A stretch of DNA of 59,179 bases from Streptomyces sp. SolWspMP-5a-2 (GCF_900091845.1 NZ_FMCI01000206.1:1-59179); one strand, 5' to 3'; positions 15,680 through 25,560 are shown, counted from the stretch's first letter. The notes: a model not told the origin generated them from the sequence alone. Numbers and translations are program-made.

Positions 15680-16048
15680 TTAGGTGCGGTCGTGCAGGGT
15701 GATCCGGTAGCCGTCGGGGTCGGCGAAGGTGAAGGTCCGGCCGAAGGGGCCGTCGATCGGCGCGGAGACGATCGTGTGGCCGTCGGCGGCGAGCGCGTCG
15801 TGGATCGCCTGCACGTCGGTGGCGTGGAGCCAGATCGCGGCACCGACGCCGGGCTGCGGGGCGGAGTCGAGATCGGTGCCGGGGACCACGTCCCGCAGGG
15901 CGAACGCGATCGGCTTCGTCTCGAAGACGACGGCGTGCGGGGGTCCGGCCTGCGAGCGGACGAGACCGAGGTAGCGCTCGTAGAACGCCTGCGACGCGTC
16001 GAGGTCGCGGGCCTGGAGCGAGAGGAAGTCGGGGCCGGTGGCGGGCAT
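15680..16048 (-). CDS. VOC-superfamily protein (glyoxalase/bleomycin-resistance fold)
   Basis: 122 residues. LSLQARDLDASQAFYERYLG and the C-terminal GRTFTFADPDGYRITLHD are typical of VOC proteins, which bind a metal or sequester small molecules. The divergent MarR-type regulator gene and shared operators suggest that it responds to a toxic ligand. Its ATG lies 20 bases from the proximal operator. Confidence 0.85.
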   Translation of the reverse strand: MPATGPDFLSLQARDLDASQAFYERYLGLVRSQAGPPHAVVFETKPIAFALRDVVPGTDLDSAPQPGVGAAIWLHATDVQAIHDALAADGHTIVSAPIDGPFGRTFTFADPDGYRITLHDRT

Positions 16049-16067
16049 GGTGCAGCTCCTTCAGTCG

Positions 16068-16083
16068 TGTCAGTTATCTGACA
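16068..16083. promoter_or_regulatory. MarR operator 1
   Basis: TGTCAG-TTAT-CTGACA, a perfect inverted repeat. The CTGACA half also fits a -35 box for marR, 17 bases before a possible -10. Confidence 0.75.
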
Positions 16084-16095
16084 TGCACCAACCTA

Positions 16096-16111
16096 TGTCA
16101 GAATCCTGACA
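16096..16111. promoter_or_regulatory. MarR operator 2
   Basis: TGTCAG-AATC-CTGACA, with arms identical to operator 1 and centre-to-centre spacing of 28 bp. It overlaps the A of the marR ATG. On the minus strand its CTGACA lies 17 bases from GATAAC, a plausible promoter for the VOC gene. Confidence 0.75.
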
Positions 16112-16572
16112 TGAGTCAAAACGGTGTCGGCGTCGATCTGGAGACGTCACTGGGGTACCTGCTGAAAGAGGCGTCGAGCGCGCTGCGCGCCGCCATGGAG
16201 GAGGTGCTGAAGCCGCTCGGGATGACGGTGACGCACTACTCGTGCCTCGAGCTGCTGGCCCAGCGGCCCGGCTTGTCCAACTCCGAGCTGGCGCGGGGCG
16301 CGTTCGTGACCCGGCAGTCGATGAACGTGCTGCTCCAGGCGCTGGAACGGGACGGATCCGTGACCAGGCCCGCAGAGGCCCCGGTCGGCAAGGCCCTGCC
16401 CGCGCGGCTCACCCCGCACGGCAGACGGTGCCTGGACGAGGCGTCGGCCGCGGTCAGGTCCGTCGAGGTCAGAATGCTCGCGGGTCTGACGGAGGCCGAG
16501 CGGGCGGGCGCGCTGGTGATCCTGCGGAGCATGGTCCGCTCCCTGCGCGAGGGCGGCGACGGCACGGCTTAG
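16111..16572 (+). CDS. MarR-family transcriptional regulator
   Basis: 153 residues. The winged-helix core spans about residues 30-120: TVTHYSCLELLAQRPGLSNS, then ELARGAFVTRQSMNVLLQAL, and a wing around VGKALPARLTPHGR. It probably represses itself and the divergent VOC gene through the two palindromes. No ribosome-binding site precedes ATG 16111, and a -35/-10 pair would place transcription start at or next to the ATG, so the transcript is probably leaderless. Confidence 0.85.
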   Translation: MSQNGVGVDLETSLGYLLKEASSALRAAMEEVLKPLGMTVTHYSCLELLAQRPGLSNSELARGAFVTRQSMNVLLQALERDGSVTRPAEAPVGKALPARLTPHGRRCLDEASAAVRSVEVRMLAGLTEAERAGALVILRSMVRSLREGGDGTA

Positions 16573-16670
16573 GGGACCGGCGGGTGGGGATGGGCGGGTG
16601 GTGCTCGGGCGGGCCCCGGATGGTGCGCAGGTGGGGCGCCTGCCCCGGCGCTCTGGGGCACGTGTGAGCA

Positions 16671-16790
16671 GGCTGGGCGCGCTGCGTCGCGCTGGGCGGG
16701 GTAGCGAGCGGGTCGGGCGCGCTGTGGCGCGTTGGGCGGGGTAGCGAGCGGGCTGGGCCTGCTGTGGCGCGCTGGGCGTGCTGCGGTGCG
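16671..16790. repeat. 40-bp tandem repeat, three copies
   Basis: Copies 16671-16710, 16711-16750 and a diverged 16751-16790. The first two differ at only four positions and share the end GGGCGGGGTAGCGAGCG. Confidence 0.8.
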
Positions 16791-16944
16791 CTGGGTGGCG
16801 TGAGAGCGGGTGGGTGGCGCGGGCTCCACGGGCGGTGAGGCCGTCTGGCTCGCGCTGGACCTGGCCCGCCGCTCGATCCGACCCCGCCCGCCGGGGCGCC
16901 TGCGCGGCCCGGCATCGTCCGGCGGGCGTCCGGCATCGCCACCC

Positions 16945-17016
16945 GCGTATGGCCGCTCCCGCATGGCGGCTCCTACGTGGCCGCCCTCGCATGGCGGCTC
17001 CCGCGTGGCCGCTTCC
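16945..17016. repeat. About 15-bp tandem repeats
   Basis: Five imperfect copies alternating CGCATGGCGGCTCC and CGTGGCCGCTCC forms. Confidence 0.65.
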
Positions 17017-17258
17017 CCGGCGGAGACGCCCGGCGCCGCCCCTCCCAGCCCGCCGCGCGTCTCCGCAGGTCACGGGTGCCCCCGCTGTCACAGCCTGCCC
17101 GCCCGCGGTCCCGCGAGGTCTTCCGGGATCCCGGCGGCTCGCCGCGGCTGTCGTGAATCATCCGTCCGTTCCGTCCGCTGGCAGAACATGTGTTTCAGCA
17201 CCGCCGTTCCGGGCCACCCATCATCGGAAGCCGCGAGGGACCGGAAAGGAAGATCCAG

Positions 17259-18779
17259 ATGACGGAGAACCGACCAGCGACCACCACGGACTCGGGTGCC
17301 CCCGTGGAGAGCGACGAGCACTCGCTCACCGTCGGGCCCGGCGGTCCGATCCTGCTCCAGGACGCCTACCTGATCGAGCAGATGGCCCAGTTCAACCGGG
17401 AGCGCATCCCCGAGCGCCAGCCGCACGCCAAGGGCAGCGGCGCCTTCGGCCACTTCGAGGTGACGGAGGACGTCAGCGCCTACACCAAGGCCGCCGTGTT
17501 CCAGCCGGGCACCCGCACCGACCTGGTCGCCCGCTTCTCGACCGTCGCCGGTGAGCGCGGCAGCCCGGACACCTGGCGCGACCCGCGCGGCTTCGCGGTG
17601 AAGTTCTACACCAGCGAGGGCAACTACGACATGGTCGGCAACAACACGCCGGTCTTCTTCGTGAAGGACCCGATGAAGTTCCAGCACTTCATCAGGTCGC
17701 AGAAACGCCGGGCCGACAACAACCTGCGCGACCACGACATGCAGTGGGACTTCTGGACGCTCTCCCCGGAATCCGCCCACCAGGTCACCTGGCTCATGGG
17801 GGACCGGGGCATCCCGCGGAGCTGGCGCCACATGAACGGCTACACCTCGCACACCTACATGTGGATCAACGCCGAGGGCGAGCGGTTCTGGGTGAAGTAC
17901 CACTTCAAGACCGACCAGGGCATCGAGTGCTTCACGCAGGACGAGGCCGACCAGATGGCGGCCGCCGACACCGACTACCACACGCGTGACCTCTTCGAGC
18001 ACATCCGGGACGGGGCCTTCCCGAGCTGGACCCTGCACGTGCAGGTCATGCCGTACGCGGACGCGGCGGGCTACCGGTTCAACCCGTTCGACCTCACCAA
18101 GGTGTGGCCGCACGCCGACTACCCGCTCATCCCGGTCGGCCGGATGACCCTGGACCGCAACCCGACCGACAACCACGCCGAGATCGAGCAGGCGGCGTTC
18201 CAGCCGAACAACCTCGTCCCCGGCATCGGCCCGAGCCCCGACCGCATGCTGCTGGCCCGGCTGTTCTCCTACGCCGACGCCCACCGCCACCGCATCGGCG
18301 GCAACTACCAGCAGCTCCCGGTGAACGCCCCGGTCGTCGACGTCCACACGTACTCCAAGGACGGGGCGATGGCGTACCGCAAGACCAGCGACCCGGTCTA
18401 CGCGCCGAACTCCAAGGGCGGCCCGGCGGCCGACACCGCCCGCTACGGCACCCCGCCGAGCTGGGAGGCGGACGGCGCGATCGTCCGCGCCGCCTACGTC
18501 GACCACCCCGAGGACGACGACTGGGGGCAGGCGGGCACCATGGTGCGGGACGTCCTGGACGACGCCGCGCGCGACCGGCTGGTCGACAACGTCGTGGGCC
18601 ATCTCCTCAACGGCGTCAGCGAGCCCGTCCTCCAGCGCGCCTTCGCCTACTGGACCAACATCGACGAGGGCATCGGACGGCGCATCGCGGAGGGCGTCCG
18701 GGCCAAGGCGGACGAGAAGGACCCCAAGGCCGCCGACCAGGGCAACCCCGCCCGCAGCTCCATGCAGCACAAGGCCTGA
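17259..18779 (+). CDS. katA: Monofunctional haem catalase (KatA-type, clade 3-like)
   Basis: 506 residues. The distal haem pocket is [20 protein letters not shown], and the preceding region [20 protein letters not shown] carries the distal histidine. [11 protein letters not shown] holds the conserved Asn. The proximal haem-ligand segment is [20 protein letters not shown], with Tyr as ligand. It converts hydrogen peroxide to water and oxygen in the cytosol. ATG 17259 follows AAAGGA; an upstream in-frame ATG at 17190 has poor context. No regulator gene is adjacent. Confidence 0.94.
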   Translation: MTENRPATTTDSGAPVESDEHSLTVGPGGPILLQDAYLIEQMAQFNRERIPERQPHAKGSGAFGHFEVTEDVSAYTKAAVFQPGTRTDLVARFSTVAGERGSPDTWRDPRGFAVKFYTSEGNYDMVGNNTPVFFVKDPMKFQHFIRSQKRRADNNLRDHDMQWDFWTLSPESAHQVTWLMGDRGIPRSWRHMNGYTSHTYMWINAEGERFWVKYHFKTDQGIECFTQDEADQMAAADTDYHTRDLFEHIRDGAFPSWTLHVQVMPYADAAGYRFNPFDLTKVWPHADYPLIPVGRMTLDRNPTDNHAEIEQAAFQPNNLVPGIGPSPDRMLLARLFSYADAHRHRIGGNYQQLPVNAPVVDVHTYSKDGAMAYRKTSDPVYAPNSKGGPAADTARYGTPPSWEADGAIVRAAYVDHPEDDDWGQAGTMVRDVLDDAARDRLVDNVVGHLLNGVSEPVLQRAFAYWTNIDEGIGRRIAEGVRAKADEKDPKAADQGNPARSSMQHKA

Positions 18780-18787
18780 CGCGGCTC

Positions 18788-18870
18788 CGGGAGAGGGCCA
18801 CCGGCCGACCGCCCAGGACCGGCCGGAAGGCGCCCTCTCCCGGGTCGGCCGGAGGACGCCCTCTCCCGGG
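18788..18870 (+). terminator. katA terminator with a duplicated arm
   Basis: CCGGGAGAGGG (from 18788) can pair with either of two copies of CCCTCTCCCGG. The two copies lie in a 24-base direct repeat (18821-18844 and 18847-18870, two mismatches). Confidence 0.55.
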
Positions 18871-18895
18871 CCGTGACAGGCCCCCGCGTGACACA

Positions 18896-18936
18896 GGGGC
18901 CCCGCCGCAGCGGACCATCCGCCGCGGCGGGGCCCC
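18896..18936. terminator. Second hairpin between katA and the LRR gene
   Basis: 13-bp arms, GGGGCCCCGCCGC (18896-18908) and its complement (18924-18936), with a loop that can itself form a 4-bp stem. It separates two convergent genes. Confidence 0.7.
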
Positions 18937-18956
18937 TCCGCGTGCCCGGCCCCTGC

Positions 18957-19012
18957 GCACCCGGACCCCCTTGCACCCGGACCCCCGCGCACCCGGCCCC
19001 CACTCACCCGGA
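18957..19012. repeat. 16-bp tandem repeat, about 3.5 copies
   Basis: Unit GCACCCGGACCCCCNN at 18957, 18973 and 18989, then a partial copy, directly before the LRR stop codon. Confidence 0.7.
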
Positions 19013-19033
19013 GTGAGCCCCCGTTCCGTCGGG

Positions 19034-20902
19034 TCAGCGCTGGTCGATCGCGAGACCGCGCTCCGCGAGTTCCGTCAGGACGGGATCCCGTCGGCCCCGC
19101 AGGATGTCCCCGTTCATCTGGAGGGACTTGTCGAGACGCTCCAGCGCCTTCATGTCGAGCAGCGGCCCGAGTTCGGAGAGCGACTGGAGGCTGCCGAAGA
19201 ACAGCCCCGAGAGGTCGGGCAGGCCGACCAGGGCGCTGATGTCCGTCACCTCGTCCAGGTGTGCCAGGCGCAGGGACTCCAGCGCGGTGAACCCGGCCAG
19301 CGGTGACATGTCCCGCCAGTCCGGCCCGTACAGACGCAGCCGGGTCAGGGACGGCAGCACGGGGAAGCCGCTCAGCCGGGGGAGCGACTCCACGTCCAGG
19401 GCGCGCAGACCGGCGCACTCCTCCAGGACGTCGAGGGAGATCAGGGAGGGCAGGCCGCGCAGGGTCAGCTCGCGGACCGGGGTCCCGGCCAGCCCGCCGA
19501 TGTCGATGAGCCGGGGGCAGCCGCGCACGTCGACCGAGTCGAGCGACTGCAGGCCGTCGAGGCGGCCGAGGTCGGTCAGCGCGGGCAGATCGCTCAGCTC
19601 CAGCTCCGCCAGCGCGGACGGGTCCAGCAGCTCGCCCGGTGAGCCGAGACTTCCGGTGGCGCTGACGGAGAGCTTCTCCACGGTGGAGCGGGCGCCGAGG
19701 CCGGTGAGGTCGAGGAGCCCGGTGCAGCGGGTGAGGCCGAGTTCGCGCAGCCGGGGGAGGGGCGCGAAGGGGGAGAGGTCGCGGACCAGGTCCAGGCCGT
19801 CCAGCCGGAGCCGGGTGAGGGAGGCGAGCTGCGCCAGGTGCGAGAAGTCGCCCAGCTCGGGGCAGCCCTCGAAGGTGATCTCCACCAGCGACGGAAGCGT
19901 CCCGGCGCCCGCGGCGGAGGCGAGGTGCTCGCAGTCCGCGATCCGCAGCTCGGTCAGGTCCGTCAGGACGGAGAGGCCGCGCAGGTCGCGCAGGTCGGCA
20001 CAGCCCTTGACGGTGAGCGCCGTGAGCCCGGGGTGACGGCCGAGCCCGGCGAAGGACTCGAAGCGCGGGCAGTCCTCGACGACCAGTTCGGAGAGCGCGG
20101 TCGCCGCGGCGAGGCCGTTCAGGTCACGGAGCTGCTTGCAGCTCGCCAGGCGCAGGACGGCGAGCGCGGGCACGTCCGTCAGGCCGGACAGGTCGCGGAC
20201 GGCGGTCCAGCTCAGGTCGAGGTGGGTGAGACGGGTCAGACGGGAGAGCTGCGCCGGTGACTTGAAGGACCGGCAGCCGCGCAGGTCGAGCCGCTCCAGC
20301 AGCGGGAAGGCGGTGGCGAAGCCGTCCGCGGAGGTGACGCGGGTGAGGCTGAGGTCGAGGTCGCGCAGGTGGCCGAGGGCGAGCAGGGGCGTGATGTCCG
20401 CGACCGGACGGCAGCGGTGCAGGCTGAGGCGGGTGAGCTGGGTGAGGCCGCCGAGCGGGGTCAGATCCTCGACGCCCGCGCAGCCGTTGAGGTCGAGGGT
20501 GCGCAGCTCGGTGAGCGCGCCGACGTCCGTGAGGTCGGATATCTCCTTGGAGCGTTCCACCGTCAGCGAGCGCAGCATGGTGAGGTGGCGCAGGCCGGTC
20601 AGCGAGGTCATCCGACGCAGGGTCAGGTCGGTGCGGCCGGTCCGGCGGAAGGCGGGCGCGAGCAGGTCCGCGGCGAAGGCGTCCGGGTCGGTGGCCGTCG
20701 GCCACAGCCGCAGCAGCGTCTCCGGGGCGAGCTTGGCGACCGGCTCCAGGCGGGCGGCCAGTCGCATCGCGGCGCCGTCGTCGACGACGGACACCAACTC
20801 CCGTACCGCCTTGCGGGCTTGCGTGGGTGTCGCCTTGTCGAGCAGCGCCGAGTGGGCCGCCACGAGATCGTCCGGCCGTGCGCCGTCGGTGATCGAGGTC
20901 AT
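19034..20902 (-). CDS. Leucine-rich repeat protein
   Basis: 622 residues. An N-terminal helical region (about 1-95) precedes some twenty LRR units of 21-23 residues. Examples are LTELRTLDLNGCAGVEDLTP and LTQLTRLSLHRCRPVADITP, and later units follow the same LxxLxxLxLxxCxxLxDL spacing. No transmembrane segment, signal peptide or NACHT/P-loop is visible, so it is a cytosolic binding scaffold with unknown partner. ATG 20902 is preferred to the longer frame reaching 21064, whose first 54 residues have poor composition. Divergent from the P450 gene. Confidence 0.8.
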   Translation of the reverse strand: MTSITDGARPDDLVAAHSALLDKATPTQARKAVRELVSVVDDGAAMRLAARLEPVAKLAPETLLRLWPTATDPDAFAADLLAPAFRRTGRTDLTLRRMTSLTGLRHLTMLRSLTVERSKEISDLTDVGALTELRTLDLNGCAGVEDLTPLGGLTQLTRLSLHRCRPVADITPLLALGHLRDLDLSLTRVTSADGFATAFPLLERLDLRGCRSFKSPAQLSRLTRLTHLDLSWTAVRDLSGLTDVPALAVLRLASCKQLRDLNGLAAATALSELVVEDCPRFESFAGLGRHPGLTALTVKGCADLRDLRGLSVLTDLTELRIADCEHLASAAGAGTLPSLVEITFEGCPELGDFSHLAQLASLTRLRLDGLDLVRDLSPFAPLPRLRELGLTRCTGLLDLTGLGARSTVEKLSVSATGSLGSPGELLDPSALAELELSDLPALTDLGRLDGLQSLDSVDVRGCPRLIDIGGLAGTPVRELTLRGLPSLISLDVLEECAGLRALDVESLPRLSGFPVLPSLTRLRLYGPDWRDMSPLAGFTALESLRLAHLDEVTDISALVGLPDLSGLFFGSLQSLSELGPLLDMKALERLDKSLQMNGDILRGRRDPVLTELAERGLAIDQR

Positions 20903-21419
20903 GGTCGGCACCCTAGGGGAGGGGTCTGACAATCGCCGGTGGAGACGTCCCGACGGACGGCCGCGCGCGGCAACGCCGGTGCCGGTGGCGGACGTTGGGG
21001 CGCGCGGCGGTCTCCGCCCGCGCCCGGGACGGGGATCGGTTGGGCCCGTCGAGGACGGCGTCACCGACCGTGTCCCGCCGTGCGGCGGCGGCGCGGACGC
21101 CGTCCTGCGCGAAGGCGATGGGCCCTCCCGTGCCGCGTCCCCGGATCTTCAGTGGTCCGCGACGGCTCATGCCCCCACCGTCCGCCCCAGGAAAGGCCGT
21201 TCGGGTCGGCGCGCATCACGCGGCCGGTGTTTCACCCGCGCGGTCGCGGGGCAGGAGCGACCGACCGCACAGAGGAGACCCGGCCCCGGGATCCCGGGAC
21301 ACGCGCTCCTCACCGACGCGAGGGACCGCTGTGGCGCGAGAGATCTCCGGGGCCGGCCCGGGGCCGCGCGCTGCCGGTGCCGGAAGCCGCGGCGTCCCCG
21401 CCCCTCCCCTGGAGAACCG
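20903..21419. other. Non-coding divergent region
   Basis: 517 bases between the LRR gene and the P450 with no credible gene in any frame. It presumably holds both promoters; I see no clear box. Confidence 0.5.
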
Positions 21420-22613
21420 TTGCCCCACATACCCACAAGCGACGTCGACCTCTACTCCGAGTCGGCGCGCGCCGATCCCTACGCCCTCTACAGCCGGCTG
21501 CGGGAACTGGGTCCCGTCGTCCACCTGTCGCGCTACGGCCTCTACGCGCTGCCCCGCTACGAGGAGGTCCGGTCCGCGCTCATGGACTGGCGGACGTTCT
21601 CGTCGGCGCGCGGCGTCTTCGTGGACCCGGACGTCAACGCCCGCCTCGAAGGCATCACCCTGTGCAGCGACCCGCCCGAGCACACGGCGATGCGCGCGGT
21701 GCTGGGGCGTCCGCTGCGTCCCGACCGGATGCGCGAGGTGGACCCGCGGATCGCGGCCGAGGCCGACGAGGTCGTCGACAGAGTCGTCGGCATGGGCCGC
21801 TTCGAGGTCGTCTCCGAACTGGCGGAACACCTCCCCATGACCGTCGTCTCCGACCTGGTCGGGCTCCCCGACCACGGACGCGAGAAGATGCTGGAGTGGG
21901 CCGCGGCCATCTGGGACACCCAGGGCCCCGCCGACGGTCGCGCGGCCGCGGCCGGACCCGTCGTCGAGGAGTTCATGGCCTTCGCGACGACGGACGCCGT
22001 ACCGGGGAAGATCACCCCCGACGGCTGGGCGGCACAGCTCTACCAGGCCGCCGACCGGGGCGAGATACCCCATGGGAAGTGTCCCGTGATGATGCTGGAC
22101 TACGTCACCCCCAGCCTCGACACGACGATCCTCGCCATCACCAACGCCGTCTCGCTCTTCGCCCGCCACCCGGACCAGTGGGAACTGCTGCGCGCCGACC
22201 GCTCGTTGATCCCGCACGCGATCAACGAGTCGCTGCGCCTTGAGACTCCGGTGCCGCAGTTCAGCCGGGTGCTCACCGAGGACCACGAGGTCGGCGGGGT
22301 CCCCCTCGCCGCGGGCTCCCGGGTCGCGCTGCTCTACGCCTCCGCCAACCGCGACGAGCGCCACTACCCGGACCCCACCCGCTTCGACATCACCCGCCGC
22401 CCCTCGGACCACCTCGCCTTCGGACGCGGCGAACACGTCTGCGTCGGCATGCACCTCGCCCGCCTGGAGATGACCGCGCTCCTGGAACGCCTGGCCGACC
22501 GGGTCGCCCGCTTCGAGATCGTCGAGTCCCGCCCGCTGATCAACAACGGCCTGCGCGGCATCGACTACCTGGACGTGACGGTGGAGGCCGCGCCGGAGGT
22601 GGCGACGCGCTGA
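21420..22613 (+). CDS. Cytochrome P450
   Basis: 397 residues from TTG 21420, which follows GGAGAA by five bases; no ATG lies at a sensible place. The haem-binding loop is LAFGRGEHVCVGMHLARLEM with the cysteine ligand. The ExxR motif is INESLRLETP. The I-helix reads DYVTPSLDTTILAITN, so the usual Ala-Gly before xDTT is Pro-Ser. It is a soluble class I bacterial P450 and needs ferredoxin from elsewhere. The substrate is unknown and it is not obviously tied to its neighbours. Confidence 0.87.
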   Translation: MPHIPTSDVDLYSESARADPYALYSRLRELGPVVHLSRYGLYALPRYEEVRSALMDWRTFSSARGVFVDPDVNARLEGITLCSDPPEHTAMRAVLGRPLRPDRMREVDPRIAAEADEVVDRVVGMGRFEVVSELAEHLPMTVVSDLVGLPDHGREKMLEWAAAIWDTQGPADGRAAAAGPVVEEFMAFATTDAVPGKITPDGWAAQLYQAADRGEIPHGKCPVMMLDYVTPSLDTTILAITNAVSLFARHPDQWELLRADRSLIPHAINESLRLETPVPQFSRVLTEDHEVGGVPLAAGSRVALLYASANRDERHYPDPTRFDITRRPSDHLAFGRGEHVCVGMHLARLEMTALLERLADRVARFEIVESRPLINNGLRGIDYLDVTVEAAPEVATR

Positions 22614-22714
22614 CGGGCCCTTCGGCACGCCGGGAGCGATCCGTACGGTAACTGGGCGGTCGAAGCACGGGGACCGTACGGTTCGCGGGTTAGAGTGCCG
22701 TCCGGAGGTGATCC

Positions 22715-24945
22715 ATGTCCGAGATGTTCGACGCGGTCGACGCGCTGGTCGCGTCCCGGGCCGCGCTGCCGTCGGCGGAGGAGCGCAAGCGGCTGCGGGT
22801 CGCGCACGGACTGACGCTGGACGACGTCGCGGGCGCCCTGAAGGTACGGCGGGCCACGGTGTCCGCCTGGGAGTCGGTCAAGAAGCCGACCGAGCCGCGC
22901 GGCCCGGAACGTGAGGCGTACGCACGGCTGCTCAGGCAGCTCGCCGAGCTGTATCCGGCACCCGCCCCCGCGCCCCCCGGCCCCCGGCCCCCGCGGAGGC
23001 CGCGGACGCGGATGCCCGGAGCGCGGCGCCCACCGTCCCCGAGCAGCCCCAGGACCCCGTCCCCGCTCAGGGCGCCGCCGCTCCGGACGCCGCCGACCCC
23101 GTCACCCCCGCTCCCGACACCGCGTCGCGTCCCGCGCGTGACGCCGAGCCCTCGCCGTCGCGGCGCCCGGGGGCGCGCGGGGCGGACCCGGGCGGTGCCT
23201 CCGCGGGTGGGGCCGATCCGCGGTTCCCCAACGGGCCGCTCGCCGTCGTCGACGTCGACCCGGACGGACAGGTGCTGGCGTTCTGCCCCGGCGGGCTGGT
23301 CCTGGAGGTGCCCGCCAGGAGCGTCGCGGCCCTGGTCGAGTGGGCGCTGCGGGAGGCCGGGCTCGGACAGCCGAGGCTCGCCGGGCCGGGCAAGGACGCC
23401 GACCCGCTGCTCGTGCTCACCGAGGCGGCCCTGGAGCGGTACGGCCTCCCGGCCGCCCTCACCGACGAGGAGCGGCTCGCCGGACGCCTCCCGGAGAGCC
23501 ACAAGGTCGTCAGGCAACTGGCGCGCGCGCAGTGGAAGCTGACGAAACGGGGCTTCGGGCCCTGGGCGCGCATCTACCGGCCCGCGACCGGCTCGGAGCG
23601 GGCCTGTGTGCAGCTCTGCGTCCCGTCCTGGCACGCGCTCGACGCCCGGCACTGGGGCGCGGCGGCGCAGCTTCCGCCGGGCGGGCTCGCCCGCGTCCTG
23701 GGCGTGTACGCGTCGCGGGTGATGACACCGCGCGGCTCCACCGCCGTGACCGGCCTCGAACTGATGACCGCCCTCCACCCGCCCACCCGGGCCTCCGCCC
23801 CCGGCGCCGACGGCAGGCGGCACTCCGAGCACAACCCCGGCAGCCTCGGCAAGGACCCGGTCGACCCGGCGCCCTGCGAGGCCCCCGACGGCCACCCCGT
23901 CCTGCGGGACCTGCCCCGCTTCCACGTGCGCGGCCCGGCCGAGAAGCTGTTCGAGGAGGCGTACGACTGGGCGCGGCCGATGACCGACGCCGAGTGCACC
24001 CTCCGTCACCTGGTCGGCATCGACGTCAACATGGCGTTCGCGGCCGGTGCCAACGGTCTGCCCGTCGGACTCGGCCCCGCGACCCGCGTCGAGGCCCCGG
24101 CCTTCGACCCCAAGCTGCCCGGAAGCTGGCTGGTGGACCTGTCCCACGTCGACCTGTCCCGCGTGAAGGCGGGCAAGGAGTGGGTGACGCTCGACGGCTC
24201 CCTGCTGCCCTCCCCGTTCACCCCGAAGGGGGAGCGGCCCGAGGGACCCGCCTGGTACGCCACGCCGACCGTCGCGTACGCGGTGGAACTCGGCTACGAG
24301 GTGCGTCCGCTGGAGGCGTGGGTGCGGCACGACAGCGGCCGCTATCTGGACGGCTGGTACAACCGCCTGCGCGACGCCTACCTCGCCACGATGGCCGACC
24401 TCGGCGTCACCGCCGACCTGCCGCCGGAGGCGTTCCTCGCCGCGATGGACGGCCACCGGGACCGCGACCCGGAACTCGCGATCGTCGTCGCGGCCGTCAA
24501 GGCGACGGTCAAGGGCGGTCTCGGCAAGCTGCGCGAGCGCCCGCGCGGGGAGGGCTGGCGGCCCGGCGAGCCCTGGCGCGCGCTGGCCCGTCCGACGTGG
24601 CGGCCGGACATCCGCGCGGCCGTCATCTCCCGCACCCGCGTCAACCTGCACCGCAAGATCGTCAAGCATGCCGCGTTCACCGGGCAGTACCCGGTCGCCG
24701 TGCTGTCCGACTGCGTCGTCTACGCCGCGGCCGGGACCTCGCCGCTGGACTTCCTGCCCTACCGGGAGGGCAAGGCGCTGCCCGGCGGCTTCAGACTCGG
24801 CGTCAACCCCGGCCTCGTCAAGCACGAGGGCACCCAGTCCGTCCTGTGGGGCGAGGAGGTCCGGGAGCGGTTCGACGCGCCGGAACTCAACCTCGCCCGC
24901 TACATCAAGGACGGCACCGTCACCGACGCCGACAACGGCGAGTAG
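22715..24945 (+). pseudogene. tap: Telomere-associated protein Tap, frameshifted as read
   Basis: The start MSEMFDAVDALVASRAALPS and the helix-turn-helix LRVAHGLTLDDVAGALKVRR (residues about 28-50) match Streptomyces Tap, which binds telomere 3' overhangs and recruits Tpg. The large C-terminal part (from about 23224, RFPNGPLAVVDVDPDGQVLA, to the end) is in another frame. The shift lies in the C-runs at 22965-22992: restoring one base there joins ELYPAPAPAPP to a Pro/Ala linker and gives a protein of about 740 residues, close to known Tap. Perfect GGAGGTGATC precedes ATG. Either a homopolymer sequencing error or a true mutation. Confidence 0.82.
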
Positions 24946-24960
24946 CGAGGAGAACAGGCC

Positions 24961-25518
24961 ATGAGCATGTTCGGGGACGGCCTGGACGCCGCCGTGCAGA
25001 AGGCGTTCACGCGCCCCGCGCCCAAGACCGCGGGCCCGCAGATGCGCTACCTGGTCAAGCAGTTGGGCGGCACCAGGGCGGTCGCCCGGATGCTGCGGGT
25101 CTCCCAGCGCACCGTCGAACGGTACGTCAAGGACCAGATCAGGAAGCCGCGCCCGGACCTTGCCGCGCGCCTGGAGCGCGAGGTGAAGAAGCGGTGGCAG
25201 CCGCAGGTCAGGGCCAGGGCGCGGCAGAAGGCGGCGACCGTCAGCGGCATCGTCCTGGACGCCCGCGCCCGCATGGGCTACACCGCCCCGATCGGATCCA
25301 CGGACCAGGACCGCGTCCGGCACCTCACCGTCGCCCTGCCCCCGCAGTACGCCGCCCGTCTCTTCGACGCCCAGGAGCAGGGCGCGGGTGACGCCCGCCT
25401 CCGCGAGATCGCGGCCGAGGCGCTCAAGAAGGTGTACTTCCAGGACGGCGGCCGCCGCGCCGGGAGCCTGGAGGAGGTCCGCTTCACCGACGTCGAACAC
25501 CTGGAGTTCGAGCTGTAG
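24961..25518 (+). CDS. tpg: Telomere terminal protein Tpg
   Basis: 185 residues, the standard Tpg length. MRYLVKQLGGTRAVARMLRV followed by SQRTVERYVKDQI is the DNA-binding region. The later YTAPIGSTDQDRVRHLTVAL contains Thr114, matching the residue I recall as the one deoxynucleotidylated in S. coelicolor/lividans Tpg. The C-terminus is VRFTDVEHLEFEL. Tpg is covalently attached to the 5' ends of linear Streptomyces replicons and primes end patching. It follows tap by 15 bases with GAGGAG, the usual tap-tpg operon. Confidence 0.93.
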   Translation: MSMFGDGLDAAVQKAFTRPAPKTAGPQMRYLVKQLGGTRAVARMLRVSQRTVERYVKDQIRKPRPDLAARLEREVKKRWQPQVRARARQKAATVSGIVLDARARMGYTAPIGSTDQDRVRHLTVALPPQYAARLFDAQEQGAGDARLREIAAEALKKVYFQDGGRRAGSLEEVRFTDVEHLEFEL

Positions 25519-25560
25519 GGAGCGGCTCTCCCGGTTCCGGCGCGACCGCCGCCGGGACGG

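Larger units (their letters stand above)
16573..17258. other. Gene-free repetitive stretch before katA
   Basis: 686 bases with no credible gene. It contains two tandem-repeat blocks (16671-16790 and 16945-17016). Codon bias does not settle on any frame. Confidence 0.6.

Noticed and set aside
22690..25500. 936-codon minus-strand open frame opposite tap-tpg
   Set aside because: Complement of two recognised genes with no domain of its own.
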